DNA of 64,000 nucleotides from positions 1 through 64,000 of the forward strand of contig JAENXC010000008.1 in NCBI GenBank assembly GCA_016649715.1, written 5' to 3'. The DNA is from Flavobacteriaceae bacterium (GTDB lineage: Bacteria > Bacteroidota > Bacteroidia > Flavobacteriales > Flavobacteriaceae). Positions 52,853 to 61,363 of the stretch are shown one piece after another. Under the pieces are notes generated by a model that did no database searches, was not told the DNA's origin, and saw only the letters and a list, made by a program, of their open reading frames with translations. How positions within the stretch are numbered: the first letter of the stretch is position 1; the number at the start of each line of letters is the position of its first letter. Both the position numbers and the translations under genes were made by a program.

Positions 52853-53641
52853 GTGAAACAAATAAAGAACAAACCATTATTTTTTCAAAATTCTATTCCC
52901 ACGGTTAGTTATGCCGATGGTAGTAAAGTCGAGCACCAACCTTTAGCAGAACAATCACAATTAACGAATGAGCTGTTTGTAATTGCTCAATTAAATGATG
53001 GAAAAAAAATAATATTTAATAGTAGGACGATTAGCTACAAAAATGAAGTCTTTATTGCACCATTACCGAATCCGGTTCATTTATTAATCAACGTTGGTAT
53101 AGAAAATTATAATAATTCCGTAATCACTCTTGGTCTTTTTAAAAATGATTGTCAATTAAAGGAAAATAATAAAGGCGTTCATTTATTAAATTTAGGGAAT
53201 GACAATACCAATCAAAATTTCAATAACCTAATTAAATTCAAGATTACGGCAGTAGTTTCTTTGATAACTGCGTTAGAAGCATTTTTAAATCAGGTTATAC
53301 CTAATGATTTTATTTACAAAGGCTTTAAAAAAGATAAGCCTTATAATTTTAATAAAAAGCAAATTGAAAGTTCAAGTATAACTTTCAAAGTAAAGTTAAC
53401 AGATGTGATGTCTCAACTAATAAAGAAACCTCATTTCTCTAAACAACATTCTAAAATTATTGCAATCATCATTCAATTATACGAAATAAGACGTGAACTG
53501 ATTCATATGAAAACCAGTTCAGAAGATTGGTTGGGTCTTTATTTCAAAATTACTGGTGGAGTAATTGACATTGATTTAGAAAAGACAATAATTGCTTTAA
53601 AAAAATATATGAATTTGGTGCAACCAAACTCCTTAAAATAA
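52853..53641 (+). CDS. Unknown protein with a HEPN-like motif
   Basis: 262 residues, start codon GTG 16 bases after the type IIG stop, so likely co-transcribed. I do not recognise the family. The N-terminal 90 residues look like beta strands; the C-terminal half (about 120-260) is helical and contains LYEIRRELIHMKTSSEDW, a match to the Rx4-6H motif of HEPN RNases. Codon use is strongly AT-rich compared with the rest of the window. A defence or abortive-infection role is possible but unproven. Confidence 0.75.
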   Translation: MKQIKNKPLFFQNSIPTVSYADGSKVEHQPLAEQSQLTNELFVIAQLNDGKKIIFNSRTISYKNEVFIAPLPNPVHLLINVGIENYNNSVITLGLFKNDCQLKENNKGVHLLNLGNDNTNQNFNNLIKFKITAVVSLITALEAFLNQVIPNDFIYKGFKKDKPYNFNKKQIESSSITFKVKLTDVMSQLIKKPHFSKQHSKIIAIIIQLYEIRRELIHMKTSSEDWLGLYFKITGGVIDIDLEKTIIALKKYMNLVQPNSLK

Positions 53642-53693
53642 ATGATTGTTCAAAGTTATTAAAACTGAAAACTCATTTTAAAAACTCTCACAA

Positions 53694-54248
53694 ATGGATA
53701 AAAAAGAATTTGACAATTTCAAATTTGACCACATTTTAGATATAATGGCTGATGAAGCATTATTTGGTCAATGGTTAGGTAAATTTTTCTATTTGAATAA
53801 TGCCTTGCAAAAGGAATATGATACAATTTATCAAAATTCATTTTACATTACATTTTATAAATTAATTTATGTTGGCATCGGCTATACAAAAAGCATTTTA
53901 ACTCATTTGGAGGGTAGTGAAAACCTAAAGAATATAGAATTTTATAAAGAGATATTTCAGAGTTTAACAAATCTTAAATCTGAATTTTCAGAATCGGAGT
54001 TTGAATTTATAGAGTATAAAAGACACAGTGCTTCGCACATTTTTCAAACTGGGTATCAAAAAAAACTTTTAAACAACGGCACTATTAAAAACACAAAAAA
54101 TCAAAAACTACTTGATGTGTTAGACCGTGAATTTGCACAAATATTAATCAAACACGGTTTTGATAGGGGTTTTGATAAATATATGACAGATAAGTTATAT
54201 CCTAAAATATTGGAATTGGAACAAGAACTAAAAAAATCCCAGAAATAA
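53694..54248 (+). CDS. Unknown helical protein with a second HEPN-like motif
   Basis: 184 residues, mainly helical, no recognised domain. The segment FIEYKRHSASHIFQTGY has the Rx4H spacing of HEPN proteins, although the match is short and may be chance. The gene is AT-rich and lies 52 bases after its neighbour, in the same direction. ATG start. The context (type IIG enzyme, HEPN-like neighbour) hints at a defence island. Confidence 0.72.
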   Translation: MDKKEFDNFKFDHILDIMADEALFGQWLGKFFYLNNALQKEYDTIYQNSFYITFYKLIYVGIGYTKSILTHLEGSENLKNIEFYKEIFQSLTNLKSEFSESEFEFIEYKRHSASHIFQTGYQKKLLNNGTIKNTKNQKLLDVLDREFAQILIKHGFDRGFDKYMTDKLYPKILELEQELKKSQK

Positions 54249-54375
54249 AAACCTTAATAATCCATATATAATTTTTTATAATTCTGTTCTATTAGCAGTT
54301 TTTATTAATTGTCATTGTTATTTTTAAAAGTTAAATTATTACATTTATTCTACTTAACTTTTAAAATCAAATACT

Positions 54376-55107
54376 ATGGCATCAACATCAGAAGTAGGTC
54401 ACGCAAAGAACGTAGCGAACTTTCAAGACCTCATTGCATTCGTAGATGGTTACGGAGCAACCTACAACCCAAGCAAGAACAGTTTAAAACTACCACAACT
54501 GAATTCCTTATATACAGATTCAGAAACCGCATTGCAGAAAGTCGTTAACAAAAACACCGAATATAATAATGCAGTAAATGACCGTGTTGAAGCTTTTGAT
54601 GGTTTGCGTTCATTATCCACAAGATTGGTAAACGCATTAGAAACTACAAACGCCAACAAGGAAAAAATTGACGATGCAAAAGGTTTCAATCGTAAATTAC
54701 AAGGCAAACGAGCATCTAAAATCGAAGAGCCAGTTGACCCAAACCAACCAGCACCCAAAACAATTAGTTCAAGCCAACAATCTTACGACCAATTAATCCA
54801 ACATTTTGAGGGATTGATTTCTGTTTTGGAATCTGAACCAAGTTACGCCCCAAACGAAGCCGATTTAAAAGCAACTGCCCTAAACGCACAAGCAGACGAC
54901 TTAAAAGATAAAAACAGCAAAGTCTCAACAGCATACACAGCCGTAAGCAACGCAAGAATTGACAGAAACAAAACGTTATACAAAGACGACAGCGGATTAG
55001 TTGACACCGCCACCGAAGTAAAGAAATACATCAAATCGGTTTACGGAGCAACAAGTCCAGAATTCGGACAGGTAAAAGGAATAGCTTTTAAGAACATCAA
55101 GAGTTAA
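54376..55107 (+). CDS. Unknown coiled-coil/helical protein
   Basis: 243 residues, hydrophilic, without signal or membrane segment and almost entirely helical (LYTDSETALQKVVNKNTEYNNAVNDRVEAFDGLRSLSTRLVNALE; YTAVSNARIDRNKTLYKDDSGLVDTATEVKKYIKSVYGATSPEFGQVKGIAF). A proline-rich hinge (EEPVDPNQPAPKT, about 118-130) splits it into two helical halves. I have a recollection of similar unnamed proteins in other flavobacteria but no function. GC-richer than the two genes before it. Just downstream are a 15-bp inverted repeat and the 21-bp array. Confidence 0.8.
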   Translation: MASTSEVGHAKNVANFQDLIAFVDGYGATYNPSKNSLKLPQLNSLYTDSETALQKVVNKNTEYNNAVNDRVEAFDGLRSLSTRLVNALETTNANKEKIDDAKGFNRKLQGKRASKIEEPVDPNQPAPKTISSSQQSYDQLIQHFEGLISVLESEPSYAPNEADLKATALNAQADDLKDKNSKVSTAYTAVSNARIDRNKTLYKDDSGLVDTATEVKKYIKSVYGATSPEFGQVKGIAFKNIKS

Positions 55108-55142
55108 GCACACCCCAAAAGGACATCCCATTACCCCATTTA

Positions 55143-55352
55143 AGAATATTCCAATTGCAGTTAGAAAATTATCAACTGCAATTGGAATTATAACAACTTC
55201 CGAAAGAATTATTCAAACTTCAAACAAGAATAACCGAACTTCATTTTAGATTATCGCTACTGCAATTAGAATTAGAGCAACTTCACTTTAGATTATAGCA
55301 ACTTCCAAAAGAATTATACCTACTGCAAAAAGAAATATGGTTACTGCGGAAT
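55143..55352. repeat. Degenerate tandem array, ten units of exactly 21 bp
   Basis: Ten consecutive 21-base units, each of the form (G/A)A(A/G)TTAT-n4-(A)ACT(T/G)C-n5, occupy 55143-55352. Phase is kept exactly across all ten although the units have diverged. In one frame they read as leucine heptads (QLQLE-, KLQTRITELHFRL, QLPKELYLLQKEI), but this frame has stops TAA and TAG in units 3 and 8 and no start codon. The first two units also form a perfect 15-bp inverted repeat. Confidence 0.9.
55148..55188. repeat. 15-bp perfect inverted repeat within the 21-bp array
   Basis: ATTCCAATTGCAGTT (55148-55162) and its exact complement AACTGCAATTGGAAT (55174-55188) flank an 11-base loop, 41 bases after the stop of the 243-residue protein. 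The hairpin could end or stabilise its mRNA, though no T run follows. Confidence 0.85.
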
Positions 55353-55751
55353 ATTTCGTCTGAACAACGCCAACGCTCAAAGCCATACACATTTGCAATT
55401 TGCGCAAAGCCACCACGCCACCAAAAATTGCAAAAGTGAATCCTGCCAATGCTGTCTATTGGTATCTTCAAAGTTTGTCCCGCACTCCTCAAAAAAATCT
55501 AACGCAAGCTATCTTCCTATTTGTGAAGGTTTGCCATCAGCAGGGATTTTTCCGAACCACGTAAGTAAAGTGATTGTGTATTTGGTAAGTGATATTTTGG
55601 CAAAGTAGATTATAAAATCCAAAAAATAAATTCTCAAAATTGAATCCTAAAATTATCACATTGGATTGCCTCCAAAAAAATAATTACGATATTTACAATC
55701 AATGAATTGCCAGATTCATTCCATTAAATCTATAATACTAAATCTTTATTG

Positions 55752-58313
55752 ATGAAAAACTACACACACCCCTTCAACCTACCTGCTATTATACTATTAT
55801 TTTCCGCACTTTTTATTTCAAGCTGTAAAAACAATTCCGAAGAAAACGTTGCAGAAAAAGAAACGGGAAAAATGGAATATCCCGCAGAGTGGATGTACAA
55901 CCAGCGCGCCTATCCTAACAATTACATCAATAAAGAAGCTTACAAAGAAGCGATACTTCAAACCAAACAAATTCTCGCCAACAGGTCGCCGGAGGCGGCT
56001 GGAGAATGGACTTTTGTTGGTCCTTTGAACACCGGCGGACGCGTTACGGACGTTGCCATTGCGCCCGACAACGACGATCATCTTTACGTGGCAACAGCAA
56101 CGGGCGGTATTTTCAGAAGCTATGACCGCGGTGCCAACTGGACCCCAATTTTTGACGAAGAAGCCAAACTTTCCATTGGTGATATTGCAATTGCACCTTC
56201 AAATCCTCAAATAATTTATGCAGGTACGGGCGAAGCCAACGGAAGCGCAACGGACGGCGCCTATTTTGGCGATGGAATATACAGAAGCAACAACGCAGGC
56301 GATACTTGGACAAACATCGGTTTGCCTGAAAGCAATCACATTGGCCGAATTGTGGTTGACCCCACAAACCCAGACCGAGTTTTTGCTGCTGCAACAGGAC
56401 AACTCTACGGAAAAAATATTGAACGCGGAATTTACAGAACCACCAACGGCGGTGGAAGCTGGGATAAAGTTCTTTTTGTTACAGATTCCACTGCAGCTAT
56501 TGATGTAGCAATGAATGTAGCCAATACAAATATTATTTACGCCGCAATGTGGGAGCGCACCCGCAAACCTTGGGAACGCGATTACGGCGGCGTTACTTCT
56601 GCAATCCATCGATCTATGGACGGGGGAAATACTTGGACACAATTGGGTGCGGCAAATGGTTTGCCCGCTCCAAACGTACAAACCGGGAGAATTGGCATTG
56701 CAGTTTCAGAATCTGATCCTTCAACTGTTTATGCCCGTTTCACCACGAATGAAATCACCAATGAATTTAATGGATTATATAAATCAACCGATAATGGCAA
56801 CAATTGGACGTTGGTAACTCCAGCAGGCGCTTTGAGCGGGATTGACGCTAATTTTGGTTGGTATTTTGGAAACGTGCGGGTGAATCCAACAAATTCTTCG
56901 GAAGTATATATTGTAGGATTTGATATTGCAAAATCTACCAACAGCGGTGCGTCTTGGAACACCTTGAACGGAATGCACGTGGATCATCACGCGCTGGATT
57001 TTTCGAGAACCAACAGCAATTTTATGTTGTCCGGAAATGATGGTGGAGCCTATATTTCTAACAATGGAGGAAATAGTTGGACGAAGTTTTTAAACCTTCC
57101 CATTACTCAATTTTATAACATTGAAGTTGACAAAACCCAACCCCAAAGACTTTATGGCGGAACGCAGGACAATAACACTATTAGAACAATAACTGGCGGC
57201 GCAAGCGATTGGAACTCTATTTGGGGCGGTGATGGTTTCCACGTAAATGTGGATCCCGTGGACAACAATTATATTTATGTGGAATCGCAATACGGAAACT
57301 TGGGACGCAGCACGAACGGCGGAAATAGTTTCAATAATGCTACCAACGGAATCAGCGGTAGCGACCGGAACAACTGGAACACACCCGTGATTATTTCGCC
57401 ATTCAATCACGAAATACTGTATTACGGAACCAACAAATTATACACTTCAAACAAAGCTTCAAACTGGTCCGTAATCAGCCCAGATTTGACCGATGGGCTT
57501 CACCCCAGTGGGTCTTTGGCCTTTGGAACGCTCACCGCAATTGCTTCTTCATATAACAATCTCGACGTGATTTATACAGGAAGTGACGATGGAAACGTAA
57601 ACGTGACTTTTGATGGCGGAACAACTTGGACGGATGTAAGTACTGGTCTGCCTGACCAATACATTACTTCCATTGCTATGGTTCCGAGTGATGATATGGT
57701 TGCTTATGTTACGGTTTCCGGTTTCAAATATTTGGATTATACACCGCACATTTTTAAAACTACGGACGGCGGACAGAACTGGACGGATATTTCTTCAAAC
57801 CTGCCAAACATTCCTGTGAACGACATAATAACTTATTCTGCGGAAAACATTCTTTTTGTTGCGACAGATTTGAATGTTTGGTATTCAAAAGATGACGGCG
57901 CCAGTTGGACCATATTGGGGAACAACCTACCATTGACAGTAATTATGGACTTGAAATTGCACGAACCAACGCAAACGCTTTATGCCGGAACCTTTGGAAG
58001 AGCGATGCACAGCTTTGACGATGTGATTAATTATTGTCTGGGCATTGATGACAATGGACTTGAAGCGAGTTCCATCATACTATATCCCAATCCTGCGACT
58101 TCAGAATTTACCATTTCGCAAACTTTATCCTCGGAAGGAAGTATCCAGCTTTTTGATATTTCGGGGAAAAAGATAAAGGATTTGTTCCGTGGAAATTTTA
58201 GCACAAACAAGAACATCACAGTGAAAACTGACGGTATTGCCGCAGGAATTTATCTTGTGAAAGTGAATAGTGGGAAGCAATTTGTTACGAAGAAATTGAT
58301 AATCAAGAAATAA
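55752..58313 (+). CDS. BNR/sortilin-like propeller protein with T9SS sorting domain
   Basis: 853 residues from the ATG at 55752 (the codon before it is TTG). Lipobox ISSC with Cys25, then many BNR/Asp-box repeats with the SxDxGxxW pattern (SYDRGANWTP, SNNAGDTWTN, STDNGNNWTL, TTDGGQNWTD, KDDGASWTI), which build a VPS10/sortilin-type beta-propeller. A type A T9SS domain closes the protein (ILYPNPATSEFTI ... GIYLVKVNSGKQFVTKKLIIK). It should be surface-exposed. The pairing of a lipobox with a T9SS domain is unusual. The ligand or activity is unknown. Confidence 0.88.
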   Translation: MKNYTHPFNLPAIILLFSALFISSCKNNSEENVAEKETGKMEYPAEWMYNQRAYPNNYINKEAYKEAILQTKQILANRSPEAAGEWTFVGPLNTGGRVTDVAIAPDNDDHLYVATATGGIFRSYDRGANWTPIFDEEAKLSIGDIAIAPSNPQIIYAGTGEANGSATDGAYFGDGIYRSNNAGDTWTNIGLPESNHIGRIVVDPTNPDRVFAAATGQLYGKNIERGIYRTTNGGGSWDKVLFVTDSTAAIDVAMNVANTNIIYAAMWERTRKPWERDYGGVTSAIHRSMDGGNTWTQLGAANGLPAPNVQTGRIGIAVSESDPSTVYARFTTNEITNEFNGLYKSTDNGNNWTLVTPAGALSGIDANFGWYFGNVRVNPTNSSEVYIVGFDIAKSTNSGASWNTLNGMHVDHHALDFSRTNSNFMLSGNDGGAYISNNGGNSWTKFLNLPITQFYNIEVDKTQPQRLYGGTQDNNTIRTITGGASDWNSIWGGDGFHVNVDPVDNNYIYVESQYGNLGRSTNGGNSFNNATNGISGSDRNNWNTPVIISPFNHEILYYGTNKLYTSNKASNWSVISPDLTDGLHPSGSLAFGTLTAIASSYNNLDVIYTGSDDGNVNVTFDGGTTWTDVSTGLPDQYITSIAMVPSDDMVAYVTVSGFKYLDYTPHIFKTTDGGQNWTDISSNLPNIPVNDIITYSAENILFVATDLNVWYSKDDGASWTILGNNLPLTVIMDLKLHEPTQTLYAGTFGRAMHSFDDVINYCLGIDDNGLEASSIILYPNPATSEFTISQTLSSEGSIQLFDISGKKIKDLFRGNFSTNKNITVKTDGIAAGIYLVKVNSGKQFVTKKLIIKK

Positions 58314-58349
58314 TGTCTGGTCGAGTCCTTCGGCTACGTTCAGGATAAA

Positions 58350-58793
58350 CTACTGTTTTTCACAAACCACGCCCCAAATTGGCAACGCATTTTTTGCCGT
58401 GTTTATCATTACATGTTCTTCGTCAATTACTTTAAAATCTGACACACTGGAATACTGTTTGTCGAAAATTGCGGCAAGTGAAAATTTGGGATTTTTAAAA
58501 TATAATGTTTTCCAATCTCCATCAGATGTATAAGTTCCTTTTTCGGAAATTTTCACAGACTTTTCGTCTGTGTCGGGCTGCGGAATACTTTTAAAATCGA
58601 ATTTGAACATATTGTTTTCATAAAGTTCCAACGATATGGAAGCAACGCCATTTCCTAAACTTTTATATAAAACCGAGGTCGTTTTTTTCAAAACCACTTC
58701 TTTGGAATCCTTTGAAGAATTTATTGCGGATTTCTTACTTCCGCAGGAAGCAAATGTTATCAGCAAACCAAGAATCACTATATTTTTCCACAT
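58350..58793 (-). CDS. Small lipoprotein, unknown function
   Basis: 147 residues with lipobox FASC (Cys17). The mature part is a small beta-rich domain (YKSLGNGVASISLELYENNMFKFDF, GTYTSDGDWKTLYF) reminiscent of copper-resistance or lipocalin-like folds, but I cannot place it. It starts three bases after the ettA stop and may be co-transcribed with ettA. Confidence 0.8.
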   Translation of the reverse strand: MWKNIVILGLLITFASCGSKKSAINSSKDSKEVVLKKTTSVLYKSLGNGVASISLELYENNMFKFDFKSIPQPDTDEKSVKISEKGTYTSDGDWKTLYFKNPKFSLAAIFDKQYSSVSDFKVIDEEHVMINTAKNALPIWGVVCEKQ

Positions 58794-58796
58794 AAC

Positions 58797-60488
58797 TTAT
58801 CGTATCAATTTTTTGTATTTAATTCGTTTCGGCATCAAATCGCCACCCAAACGTTTCTTTTTGTTTTCCTCATATTCGCTGAAACCGCCTTCAAAATAGT
58901 ACACTTCACTGTTTCCTTCAAAAGAAAGAATGTGTGTGCAAATCCTGTCCAAAAACCAACGGTCGTGACTAATTACCACCGCGCAACCTGCAAAGTTTTC
59001 CAAACCTTCCTCAAGTGCACGAAGGGTGTTTACGTCCAAATCGTTCGTTGGTTCATCCAATAGCAGGACGTTTCCTTCTTCTTTTAAAGTCATTGCCAAA
59101 TGCAATCTGTTTCGTTCCCCACCGGAAAGCATCGAGACTTTTTTGTTCTGCTCACTTCCGCTGAAATTGAAACGGCTCAAATAGGCACGCGAGTTCACTT
59201 GCCGTCCGCCCATCAAAATCAATTCCTGGCTATCGCTGAAGTTTTCCCAAATGGTTTTCTCTAGGTTTATATTGGAATGTGCTTGATCAACATACGCTAT
59301 TTTTGCGGTTTCACCTACTTCAAATGTGCCATTGTCCGGCGTTTCCTCACCCATAATCATTTTGAATATAGTGGTTTTACCGGCACCGTTTGGCCCGATA
59401 ATTCCCACAATTCCCGCTTGCGGAAGTTTGAAATTCAGATCTTCGTAAAGCAATTTATCTCCAAACGCTTTTGAAACATTTTTGGCTTCAATAACATTGG
59501 TTCCCAACCGTGGACCGTTAGGAATGTATATTTCCAGTTTTTCGTCCAGTTGTTTTTGGTCTTGGCTCAACAGTTTATCGTAATTCTGCAAACGAGCTTT
59601 TTGTTTGGTTTGACGCCCTTTTGCACCTTGGCGTACCCATTCCAACTCGCGTTCCAAGGTTTTTTGTCGTTTACCGGCTTGTTTTGATTCCTGTGCCAGT
59701 CGTTTCGATTTTTGGTCCAGCCAAGAAGAATAATTTCCTTTCCATGGAATGCCTTCGCCACGGTCCAATTCCAAAATCCAGCCGGCAACGTTGTCCAAGA
59801 AATAACGGTCGTGCGTTACGGCAATCACCGTTCCTTTGTATTCTGAAAGGTGATGTTCCAACCAATGCACGCTTTCGGCATCCAAATGGTTTGTTGGCTC
59901 ATCGAGCAGCAAAACGTCGGGTTCTTTCAGAAGAAGTCGGCAAAGCGCAACCCTTCTTTTTTCGCCGCCGGAAAGAACGCTGATCAATTTATCGGGTTCT
60001 GGAGTGCGCAAAGCGTCCATCGCAATTTCAAGTTTGGTATCGAGCTCCCAAGCGTTTGTGGCGTCAATTTTATCCTGAAGTTTTGCTTGTTTTTCCATCA
60101 ATTCGTCCATCTTCGCAGGATTTTCATAAACTTCCGGCAAGCCGAACATATCGTTTATTTTGTTGTATTCATCAAGAATATCAACCACTTCCTGTACGCC
60201 TTCTTTGACAACTTCAAGCACGGTTTTGGACTCGTCCAATTTTGGTTCCTGCTCAAGATAACCTACGGTATAACCTGGTGCGAAGACCACATCGCCCTGA
60301 TAGTTTTTTTCTTCGCCTGCAATGATTCGCAACAAGGTGGATTTCCCGCTTCCGTTAAGACCGAGAATACCAATTTTGGCACCGTAGAAGAAGCTTAAAT
60401 ATATATTTTTAAGAACTGGAGTCTGGGCGCTTTGGTAGGTTTTGGTCAACCCAGACATTGAGAAAATTACTTTTTTATCGTCGCTCAT
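58797..60488 (-). CDS. ettA: Energy-dependent translational throttle protein EttA (ABC-F)
   Basis: An ABC-F ATPase of 563 residues that binds the ribosomal E site and gates early elongation according to the ATP/ADP level in E. coli. Two ABC domains: Walker A GLNGSGKST and GPNGAGKTT, signatures LSGGEKRRVAL and LSGGERNRLHL, Walker B LLLDEPTNHLD and LLLDEPTNDLD. The linker between them includes WVRQGAKGRQTKQKARLQNY. Length and C-terminal GGDLMPKRIKYKKL fit EttA rather than Uup. ATG start. Confidence 0.96.
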   Translation of the reverse strand: MSDDKKVIFSMSGLTKTYQSAQTPVLKNIYLSFFYGAKIGILGLNGSGKSTLLRIIAGEEKNYQGDVVFAPGYTVGYLEQEPKLDESKTVLEVVKEGVQEVVDILDEYNKINDMFGLPEVYENPAKMDELMEKQAKLQDKIDATNAWELDTKLEIAMDALRTPEPDKLISVLSGGEKRRVALCRLLLKEPDVLLLDEPTNHLDAESVHWLEHHLSEYKGTVIAVTHDRYFLDNVAGWILELDRGEGIPWKGNYSSWLDQKSKRLAQESKQAGKRQKTLERELEWVRQGAKGRQTKQKARLQNYDKLLSQDQKQLDEKLEIYIPNGPRLGTNVIEAKNVSKAFGDKLLYEDLNFKLPQAGIVGIIGPNGAGKTTIFKMIMGEETPDNGTFEVGETAKIAYVDQAHSNINLEKTIWENFSDSQELILMGGRQVNSRAYLSRFNFSGSEQNKKVSMLSGGERNRLHLAMTLKEEGNVLLLDEPTNDLDVNTLRALEEGLENFAGCAVVISHDRWFLDRICTHILSFEGNSEVYYFEGGFSEYEENKKKRLGGDLMPKRIKYKKLIR

Positions 60489-60543
60489 TTTGGTTAATCG
60501 TTAAATGTTATTTGGTGAATGGTTAATCGGGAATTCGTGTTTT

Positions 60544-61020
60544 TTAATGAAGATTTAATAATCTCAGAATTACTAACATCTGTCCCGTGTGATAAGCAGT
60601 ATGCTCAATGACGAGCATTATTTCGCGTAAAAGGGTTTGTTCGCCTTTGCCATTTTTTACAGGCTGCATCAGTTTGTTTTCTTCATCTAAAAGGAAATAT
60701 TTCAATCGTTCACGATCGGTAGCATATTCAGCTTTTAGGGTTTCCCACTCCTCTTTATACTTACATATTTTTTCCTTCGGCCAGTAATAATCTGGCCATC
60801 TAGGTTCGGTATAATCGTCTGAACAAGTGAATTTCACAATGTCTTTTTGGGTGAAGACGATATGATAAAACAATTCATAAAGTGAATAAGGCAAGTTTCC
60901 TGGCCGGGTGTTTATGTCTTCAAAAGAAATTTTATTCAACATTTCCGTCACGGGCATAAATGCCTCGCCACCTTCGAGGTGATTTGCCAACTTTTCACGT
61001 AATTGTTTTTCTTCGGACAT
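60544..61020 (-). CDS. DinB-family protein
   Basis: 158 residues from the ATG at 61020 (SEEKQLREKLANHLEGG follows). Four-helix DinB/YfiT-like fold with the histidines expected for a metal site: one in YELFYHIVFTQKD and two in VIEHTAYHTGQMLVILRLL. The enzymes of this family include thiol-dependent (bacillithiol) transferases, and bshB1 is in the window, but no substrate can be named. The open frame extends further upstream only because intergenic repeats lack stops. Confidence 0.9.
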   Translation of the reverse strand: MSEEKQLREKLANHLEGGEAFMPVTEMLNKISFEDINTRPGNLPYSLYELFYHIVFTQKDIVKFTCSDDYTEPRWPDYYWPKEKICKYKEEWETLKAEYATDRERLKYFLLDEENKLMQPVKNGKGEQTLLREIMLVIEHTAYHTGQMLVILRLLNLH

Positions 61021-61046
61021 TGATTCGTTAATTCGGGATTTGTTAA

Positions 61047-61065
61047 CCTGCCTGCCAGCAGGCAG
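61047..61065. repeat. GC-rich palindromic repeat (CCTGCCTGCCAGCAGGCAG)
   Basis: An almost perfect palindrome of the CCTGCC family, placed between two GGGATTYGT simple repeats upstream of the DinB gene. Confidence 0.85.
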
Positions 61066-61141
61066 ATTCGGGATTCGTAGATTCTTACATTGGTTACTGA
61101 ATACTGCTACTGAACACTGATTACTGAATTCCCCCTTTGGG

Positions 61142-61170
61142 CCTGCCTGCCGAAGTGGCACGTAGGCAGG
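61142..61170. repeat. GC-rich imperfect palindrome
   Basis: CCTGCCTGCC on the left and GTAGGCAGG on the right around GAAGTGGCAC. A second, slightly different member of the family, 76 bases from the first and just downstream of the CAL67264 gene. Confidence 0.75.
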
Positions 61171-61180
61171 GGTTAGGGGG

Positions 61181-61363
61181 CTACACCCTCCCCTTAAGTG
61201 CATTAAAAACCCAAGCAATGGCAAAGAAGCCAATGCCCACTGAGGCAAACCCCCAGCCGGCCACATCGTCATATCTAAAAGCGCCCAAGGCAATCAAGGC
61301 ACAGCCCACAACAATCATTATAAAAGTGGCCCAGGCCAATACGGTATTTTTGTTCATTCCCAT
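61181..61363 (-). CDS. CAL67264-type small membrane protein
   Basis: 60 residues with two transmembrane helices (VLAWATFIMIVVGCALIALGAF and GWGFASVGIGFFAIAWVFNALKG). It matches a small membrane-protein family restricted to Flavobacteriaceae; function unknown. ATGs at 61363 and 61357 (MNKNTVL) are both possible. A TAAATTTG -7 box with a TTG 20 bases before it lies directly upstream, so the gene has its own promoter. Confidence 0.85.
   Translation of the reverse strand: MGMNKNTVLAWATFIMIVVGCALIALGAFRYDDVAGWGFASVGIGFFAIAWVFNALKGRV

Larger units (their letters stand above)
55108..55751. other. Gene-free region holding the 21-bp array and island boundary
   Basis: 644 bases without a supportable gene. 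It contains the 21-bp array (55143-55352), a CCAACGC copy at 55370-55376 that echoes those at 49621-49697, and a stretch up to 55610 in which short open frames have no gene-like composition. No clear promoter is seen for the BNR-protein gene at 55752. Confidence 0.7.

Noticed and set aside
54309-54548. 79-codon frame overlapping the start of the 243-residue protein
   Set aside because: Shifted frame of the real gene, with a Ser/Arg-rich translation and no support.
55143-55352. CRISPR array or intact coiled-coil gene
   Set aside because: There are no repeat-spacer pairs; the heptad frame has TAA and TAG stops and no start codon.
55393-55608. 71-codon frame after the 21-bp array
   Set aside because: Crosses island-boundary sequence, no recognisable domain or start signal.
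60544-61293. 249-residue extended DinB-family protein
   Set aside because: The N-terminal 91 codons translate intergenic repeats and a palindrome; the family start is the ATG at 61020.
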